Positions 1 to 5,750 of a stretch of 5,750 nt of DNA are shown one piece after another. Source of the stretch: Candidatus Omnitrophota bacterium (lineage in GTDB: Bacteria > Omnitrophota > Gorgyraeia > Zapsychrales > Fredricksoniimonadaceae); NCBI GenBank assembly GCA_016206745.1, contig JACQQW010000217.1:1-5750 (forward strand). Direction: 5' to 3'. The translations under genes and the position numbers were made by a program. The notes beneath the pieces are model-generated. The model worked only from the letters and a program-made list of their open reading frames with translations, was not told the origin of the DNA and made no database searches. Positions within the stretch are counted from its first letter, which is position 1. Every line of letters starts with the position of its first letter.

Positions 1-3
1 ATA

Positions 4-36
4 CCCCCTCCCTAACCCTCCCCGCAAGGGGGAGGG
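4..36. repeat. C/G-rich palindromic intergenic repeat after secG
   Basis: On the plus strand a direct repeat CCCTCCC-TAA-CCCTCCC (6-22) is followed by the inverse copy GGGAGGG (30-36). Positions 16-23 pair with 29-36 as an 8-base-pair stem around a 5-base loop (24-28). Read as secG mRNA the hairpin comes first, and a second G-rich arm that could compete for the same C-rich strand follows. The stem is not followed by a T-run on either strand, so it is not a canonical intrinsic terminator, although it lies 15 bases after the secG stop and may act as a 3'-end structure. The pattern resembles the REP-like CCCTCCC/GGGAGGG repeats scattered between genes in many bacterial genomes. It may extend beyond the window. 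Confidence 0.65.
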
Positions 37-50
37 AAAACATTATTATT

Positions 51-419
51 TTACTTGGCCGCATTCACGACTGGTTTCATCAGGTCTTTTACCGCTTCAG
101 GGCTGCCCACTTTAATGGAAATTTCCGGCTGAGGATCGGGTTTTTTGACGCTCTGGGCGGCATTGGGCAATAATTTTGGATCGGCCATCAAAGATTTCTC
201 GCCTTTAGACCCGTACACGGCCAAAATCAAAGACGTGGCCAAAAAAATGGCGGCCAGAACCGCTGACGTGCGCACCAAAAACACATTGGTCTGGGTGCCG
301 AACATGCCTTCTGCGGAGGCAAAACTCTCGGCCAGGCCGCCGCCTTTGCCAGCCTGCATCAAAATGGTTATCACCAGTAAAACACACACAAGCACATGGA
401 CAAACAAAATAAAACCCAT
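51..419 (-). CDS. secG: Protein-export translocase subunit SecG
   Basis: Small inner-membrane subunit of the SecYEG channel that assists SecA-driven export. The 122-residue protein has two membrane segments (about 2-21 and 49-68). They are joined by the family's conserved loop, LMQAGKGGGLAESF (20-33) followed by GMFGTQTNVFLVRTSAVLA (38-56). The same frame is open upstream to 689, but that part is a shadow of tpiA; the Shine-Dalgarno and the hydrophobic start MGFILFVHVLV fix the ATG at 419. The tail after the second membrane segment is about 50 residues long, polar and rich in Pro and Lys, as often seen in SecG proteins, which vary there. It is the last gene of the visible run, 11 bases after tpiA. 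The tpiA-secG neighbourhood is common in bacteria and supports the call. Confidence 0.93.
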   Translation of the reverse strand: MGFILFVHVLVCVLLVITILMQAGKGGGLAESFASAEGMFGTQTNVFLVRTSAVLAAIFLATSLILAVYGSKGEKSLMADPKLLPNAAQSVKKPDPQPEISIKVGSPEAVKDLMKPVVNAAK

Positions 420-424
420 AAGGT

Positions 425-429
425 CTCCT
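425..429 (-). promoter_or_regulatory. Ribosome binding site of secG, decides the start
   Basis: AGGAG on the minus strand lies 5 bases before the ATG at 419 and just after the tpiA stop codon (433-431). This marks the secG start clearly although the frame is open for a further 90 codons upstream inside tpiA, and it suggests that ribosomes finishing tpiA can pass on to secG. Confidence 0.85.
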
Positions 430-430
430 G

Positions 431-1195
431 TTATTTTGAACTTAAAGCTGCTTTCACAATCGTCGCGAATGGCTGCGCTTTTAAACTTGCCCCGCCCACC
501 AATGCCCCATCGATGTCGGGCTGGGCGATCAAAGAGGCAATGTTCTCCGGCGTCACGCTGCCGCCGTATTGAATGCGGACATCGCCGGCAACGTCCGCTG
601 AAAACAACTTCTCTAATAATTGACGGATAAAGGCATGCGCTTCCTGCGCCTGCTGCGGGGTCGCGGTCCTGCCCGTGCCGATCGCCCATACCGGCTCATA
701 AGCGATCACGATCCGGCCCGCCTCATCCCCGCTTAGCCCCGCCAGAGAACCTTCGCAATGGTTTTTGATCACATCAAAAGTCTTACCGGCTTCGCGCTCG
801 GCCAAATTCTCCCCCACGCACACAATGGGCGTCAAACCGTGGGCCAGGGCCGCGCGCAGGCGTTTATTGACCGTTTCATTGGTTTCGCCAAAATATTGGC
901 GGCGCTCACTGTGGCCGACGATGACATAACGCGCGCCGAAATCTTTGAGCATGGACGCGGAAATCTCGCCGGTAAACGCGCCATTGTCAACCCAATGCAC
1001 ATTCTGCGCGCCGACAGCGATATTCATGTCGGTCAACGCTTCGCTCACGCTTTGCAAAGCGGTAAACGGCGGGCAAACGACAATATCAACACCGCCCACA
1101 TCCACCAGATCGCGCTTTAATTCTTCGGCGATGGCGATGGCCTCCAGGGAAGTCTTGTTCATTTTCCAATTGCCGGCGATGATTGGTTTGCGCAT
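431..1195 (-). CDS. tpiA: Triosephosphate isomerase
   Basis: Interconverts dihydroxyacetone phosphate and glyceraldehyde 3-phosphate in the cytoplasm. The protein has 254 residues, a typical TIM-barrel length. All catalytic parts are visible: Asn9 and Lys11 in AGNWKMN (7-13), the electrophile His95 in VGHSERR (93-99), the base Glu167 in AYEPVW (165-170), the flexible loop 6 (168-178, AIGTGRTA), YGGSV (210-214) and the phosphate-gripping GALVGGASL (230-238). The ATG at 1195 places the conserved first strand directly at the N-terminus (MRKPIIAGNWK). The gene begins 16 bases after pgk and ends 11 bases before secG, so the three genes are almost certainly one transcription unit. Nothing looks truncated or altered. 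Confidence 0.98.
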   Translation of the reverse strand: MRKPIIAGNWKMNKTSLEAIAIAEELKRDLVDVGGVDIVVCPPFTALQSVSEALTDMNIAVGAQNVHWVDNGAFTGEISASMLKDFGARYVIVGHSERRQYFGETNETVNKRLRAALAHGLTPIVCVGENLAEREAGKTFDVIKNHCEGSLAGLSGDEAGRIVIAYEPVWAIGTGRTATPQQAQEAHAFIRQLLEKLFSADVAGDVRIQYGGSVTPENIASLIAQPDIDGALVGGASLKAQPFATIVKAALSSK

Positions 1196-1200
1196 GCTTA

Positions 1201-1204
1201 TCCT
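1201..1204 (-). promoter_or_regulatory. Ribosome binding site of tpiA, decides the start
   Basis: AGGA on the minus strand lies 5-6 bases before the ATG at 1195. An in-frame ATG at 1222 overlaps the end of pgk, has no good Shine-Dalgarno and would add nine residues before the conserved N-terminus, so the downstream ATG is preferred. Confidence 0.7.
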
Positions 1205-1211
1205 AATTATG

Positions 1212-2390
1212 TCATTTATCATTCAACGCCGCGATGCCCGGCAAAACTTTGCCTTCCAAAAATTCCAGCGACGCGCCCCCGCCGGTGGAAATATGCGTCA
1301 TTTTGTCTTCCAGGCCGAATTTGGCCACCGCGGCCGCGGAATCCCCGCCGCCTATAATCACCGCGACGCCTGACAGCGAAGCCAAATACACGGCAATGTC
1401 CCGGGTGCCTTGCGCATAGGCATCGCGCTCGAAGACCCCCAAAGGCCCGTTCCACACCACGGTCTTTGCCTTGGACAATATCTTTTTAAAATATTCACGG
1501 GTCTTGGGGCCTATGTCCAGGCTTTCCCACCCGTCCGCAATGACATCGGAAATCTTGCAGTCATCGCTGGTGAAACTTTGGGTAATGACAAAATCAATGG
1601 TCAAGGCAAATTCCACGCCTGCTTTTTTGGCCTGCTCCATCAATTCCCCGGCCATGCCCACCTTGTCTTTCTCTAATTTGGAATTGCCCACATTAATCCC
1701 CTTGGCCTTTAAAAAAGTATAGGCCATTCCGCCGCCTATCAGGATGCTGTCGGCCTTGGGGATCAAATTCTTGATCAGTTCAATTTTATCCGAGACCTTG
1801 GCACCTCCCAAAATGACGGACAGGGGACGTTTGGGACTGTTAACGGCATTGCCCAAGAACTCCAGCTCTTTTTCAATCAGGAAACCGGCCACGGAAGGCA
1901 AACAAGCGGTAATGCCGGCGGTCGACGCATGGGCACGGTGCGCGGTGCCAAAGGCATCATTGACATAAATGTCCGCCAAAGACGCCAATTCTTTGGCAAA
2001 GGCCGGGGCATTGAGCTCCTCCTCTTTATGGAAACGCAAATTTTCCAAAAGCACGACCCGTTGGGAGGACTTGACAATGGCGTCTTTGACCGCCGGGCCG
2101 ATACAATCATCCAGAAATAAAATTTCTTCACCGATCAATTTTTCCAAACGCGCGGCCACGGGTTTTAAACTGAATTCCGGTTCAAAACCGGCGCCCTTGG
2201 GACGGCCTAAATGGCTCATAAGGACCACTTTGGACGCGCCCTGGCTTAAAACGTATTGTATGGTGGGCAATGACGCGCTGATGCGGCGGTCATCGGTAAT
2301 ACGCCCTTTTTCGATAGGGACGTTAAAATCCACGCGGACAATGACTTTTTTGCCTTTTAAAACAATGCCTTTGATGGTTTGTTTGTTCAT
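1212..2390 (-). CDS. pgk: Phosphoglycerate kinase
   Basis: Transfers phosphate between 1,3-bisphosphoglycerate and ADP (ATP-yielding in glycolysis, reversed in gluconeogenesis), in the cytoplasm. The protein has 392 residues, a normal bacterial length. N-domain substrate-binding marks: VRVDFNVP (18-25, with Asp21 and Asn23), SHLGRP (59-64), ENLRFHKEE (116-124, Arg119) and NDAFGTAHRAHAS (144-156, Arg152). C-domain nucleotide marks: GGAKVSDK (195-202), GGGMAYTF (219-226), DIGPKT (292-297), WNGPLGVFE (313-321, Glu321), GGGDS (347-351) and STGGGASLEFLEGK (368-381). All key residues seen are intact. The ATG at 2390 is chosen because it has a Shine-Dalgarno and gives a family-like N-terminus (MNKQTIKG). 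The gene begins 14 bases after the stop of the membrane-protein gene and ends 16 bases before tpiA. It probably has its own promoter in the upstream gene and shares a transcript with tpiA and secG. Confidence 0.98.
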   Translation of the reverse strand: MNKQTIKGIVLKGKKVIVRVDFNVPIEKGRITDDRRISASLPTIQYVLSQGASKVVLMSHLGRPKGAGFEPEFSLKPVAARLEKLIGEEILFLDDCIGPAVKDAIVKSSQRVVLLENLRFHKEEELNAPAFAKELASLADIYVNDAFGTAHRAHASTAGITACLPSVAGFLIEKELEFLGNAVNSPKRPLSVILGGAKVSDKIELIKNLIPKADSILIGGGMAYTFLKAKGINVGNSKLEKDKVGMAGELMEQAKKAGVEFALTIDFVITQSFTSDDCKISDVIADGWESLDIGPKTREYFKKILSKAKTVVWNGPLGVFERDAYAQGTRDIAVYLASLSGVAVIIGGGDSAAAVAKFGLEDKMTHISTGGGASLEFLEGKVLPGIAALNDK

Positions 2391-2395
2391 AGCTA

Positions 2396-2401
2396 TTCCC
2401 T
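2396..2401 (-). promoter_or_regulatory. Ribosome binding site of pgk, decides the start
   Basis: AGGGAA on the minus strand lies 5 bases before the ATG at 2390. It supports that ATG over the in-frame GTG at 2414, which would add eight residues not expected in the family and would sit inside the upstream gene. Confidence 0.8.
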
Positions 2402-2404
2402 GGA

Positions 2405-4766
<2,362 letters not shown>

Positions 4767-5750
4767 TCACTTTTTTCCTGTCCCGTAGATGGTCCTGCGG
4801 ACCAATTCCATGTCGCCCTCCACCATCATACGCACCAATTGCCGGAAATCCACTTTCGGTTTCCATTTAAGGACCTTGCGCGCCTTGGAAGGGTCCCCCA
4901 GCAGCAAATCCACTTCCGTCGGGCGGAAATAACGCTTGTCGATGGCCACATATTTGCGCCAATCCAGCTTGGCATGGCCAAACGCCTCCTCCAGGAATTC
5001 CTTCACCGCATGGGTCTCGCCCGTGGCGATCACATAATCATCCGGCTTGCTTTGCTGCAGCATCAGCCACATGGCCTCCACATAGTCCCCCGCGAAACCC
5101 CAGTCGCGTTTGGCGTCCAAATTCCCCAAATACAATTTTTTCTGCAGGCCGTGTTTGATGCGCGCCAGGGCCATGGTGATTTTACGGGTGACAAAGGTCT
5201 CCCCCCGGCGGGGAGATTCATGGTTAAACAAAATCCCGTTGCAGGCGAACATATTATAGGCCTCGCGGTAATTGACCGTGATCCAGTACGCATACACTTT
5301 GGCCGCCGCGTAAGGGCTGCGCGGATAAAACGGCGTCTCTTCGCTCTGCGGGACCTGCGCCGCCCTGCCGTACATCTCCGACGATGAGGCCTGGTAAAAT
5401 TTGGGTTTAAGGCCGCAGTCACGGATGGCCTCCAAAAGCCGGACCGTACCCATGCCGGTGATCTCGGCGGTGTATTCCGGGATCTCAAAAGAGACCTTCA
5501 CATGGCTTTGCGCGCCAAGGTTATAAATCTCAGCGGGTTTTAAAGTCTTGATGATACGGTTTAGCGAGCTGGCATCATTCAAATCGCCATAAACCAGGCG
5601 CAATTTAGGGTTCCGTTCATGAGGGTCCTGGTATAAATGGTCGACGCGGCCGGTGTTAAAACTGCTGGCCCTGCGGATCAACCCATAGACCGTGTACCCT
5701 TTGTTTAAAAGGAATTCGGCCAGATAAGAACCGTCCTGCCCCGTGATCCC
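4767..5750 (-). CDS. gmd: GDP-mannose 4,6-dehydratase, 5' end cut by the window edge
   Basis: Converts GDP-D-mannose to GDP-4-keto-6-deoxy-D-mannose in the cytoplasm, the first committed step to GDP-L-fucose and related deoxysugars. The frame is open to the window edge. The 327 visible residues begin inside the Rossmann dinucleotide loop ([10 protein letters not shown]), so only about 5-10 N-terminal residues should be missing. Family marks, numbered from the first visible residue: [17 protein letters not shown] (29-45), [14 protein letters not shown] (76-89), ASSSEMYG (121-128), catalytic Tyr147 and Lys151 in [23 protein letters not shown] (177-191), [14 protein letters not shown] (215-228) and [15 protein letters not shown] (276-290). 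Ser123 sits where E. coli Gmd has the catalytic Thr; Glu125 is kept. The protein looks like the short form, lacking the insertion before the RP(T/A)EV motif that I recall in E. coli Gmd. A TTG codon at 5681 is in frame but internal and is not the start. The stop lies 6 bases before the next gene, whose product uses this enzyme's product. Confidence 0.97.
   Translation of the reverse strand, partial: GITGQDGSYLAEFLLNKGYTVYGLIRRASSFNTGRVDHLYQDPHERNPKLRLVYGDLNDASSLNRIIKTLKPAEIYNLGAQSHVKVSFEIPEYTAEITGMGTVRLLEAIRDCGLKPKFYQASSSEMYGRAAQVPQSEETPFYPRSPYAAAKVYAYWITVNYREAYNMFACNGILFNHESPRRGETFVTRKITMALARIKHGLQKKLYLGNLDAKRDWGFAGDYVEAMWLMLQQSKPDDYVIATGETHAVKEFLEEAFGHAKLDWRKYVAIDKRYFRPTEVDLLLGDPSKARKVLKWKPKVDFRQLVRMMVEGDMELVRRTIYGTGKK

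Noticed and set aside
1..50. Canonical rho-independent terminator after secG
   Set aside because: The stem is strong, but no T-run follows it on either strand, so it is listed as a repeat/structure instead.
145..630. Plus-strand open frame of 161 codons opposite secG and tpiA
   Set aside because: It spans the antisense of two well-supported genes and their junction, and the product has no family resemblance.
420..689. Upstream extension of the secG frame into tpiA
   Set aside because: The added residues are low-quality Arg/Cys-rich sequence overlapping tpiA; the Shine-Dalgarno at 425-429 and the hydrophobic N-terminus fix the start at 419.
4839..5387. Plus-strand open frame of 182 codons opposite gmd
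   Set aside because: It lies wholly antisense to an intact, strongly conserved gmd, has no recognisable domain, and is rich in His, Arg and Gln, as expected for a shadow frame.

Overview
The window is a compact bacterial gene block of six protein-coding genes, all on the minus strand. They are separated by 6-16 bases or overlap, and roughly half of the bases are G or C. In transcription order (right to left) they are: gmd (5' end cut by the window edge), a GDP-L-fucose synthase gene (fcl type), an O-antigen polymerase/ligase-like membrane protein gene, pgk, tpiA and secG. The last 50 bases (1-50) hold a C-rich/G-rich palindromic repeat. No rRNA, tRNA, CRISPR array, transposase or other mobile gene is visible.

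The first three genes form a surface-polysaccharide module. Gmd converts GDP-mannose to GDP-4-keto-6-deoxymannose, and the next enzyme epimerises and reduces this to GDP-L-fucose. The multi-spanning Wzy/WaaL-type protein would polymerise or ligate the resulting glycan on the outer side of the inner membrane. The next three genes are housekeeping: two consecutive lower-glycolysis enzymes (phosphoglycerate kinase, triosephosphate isomerase) and the SecG subunit of the protein translocase. A pgk-tpiA-secG order is familiar from many bacteria, often with gap (GAPDH) in front of pgk. Here the polysaccharide genes take that place, only 14 bases from pgk.

The best regulatory signal is a near-consensus sigma70-type promoter (TTGACA, 16-base spacer, TAGAAT) inside the 3' end of the polymerase/ligase gene, about 40 bases upstream of the pgk start. 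It suggests that pgk-tpiA-secG can be transcribed separately from the fucose genes despite the tight packing. No canonical terminator is seen between the two modules.

The organism is most likely a Gram-negative, diderm bacterium, judged from the O-antigen-type protein and GDP-fucose synthesis. The gene order and protein style would fit an environmental lineage such as the PVC/Omnitrophota group, but this is a weak inference that the window alone cannot prove. I found no evidence of a previously undescribed system. The points worth a second look are the embedded promoter, the module junction, the terminal repeat with G-quadruplex potential, and a few sequence variants in the fucose enzymes.
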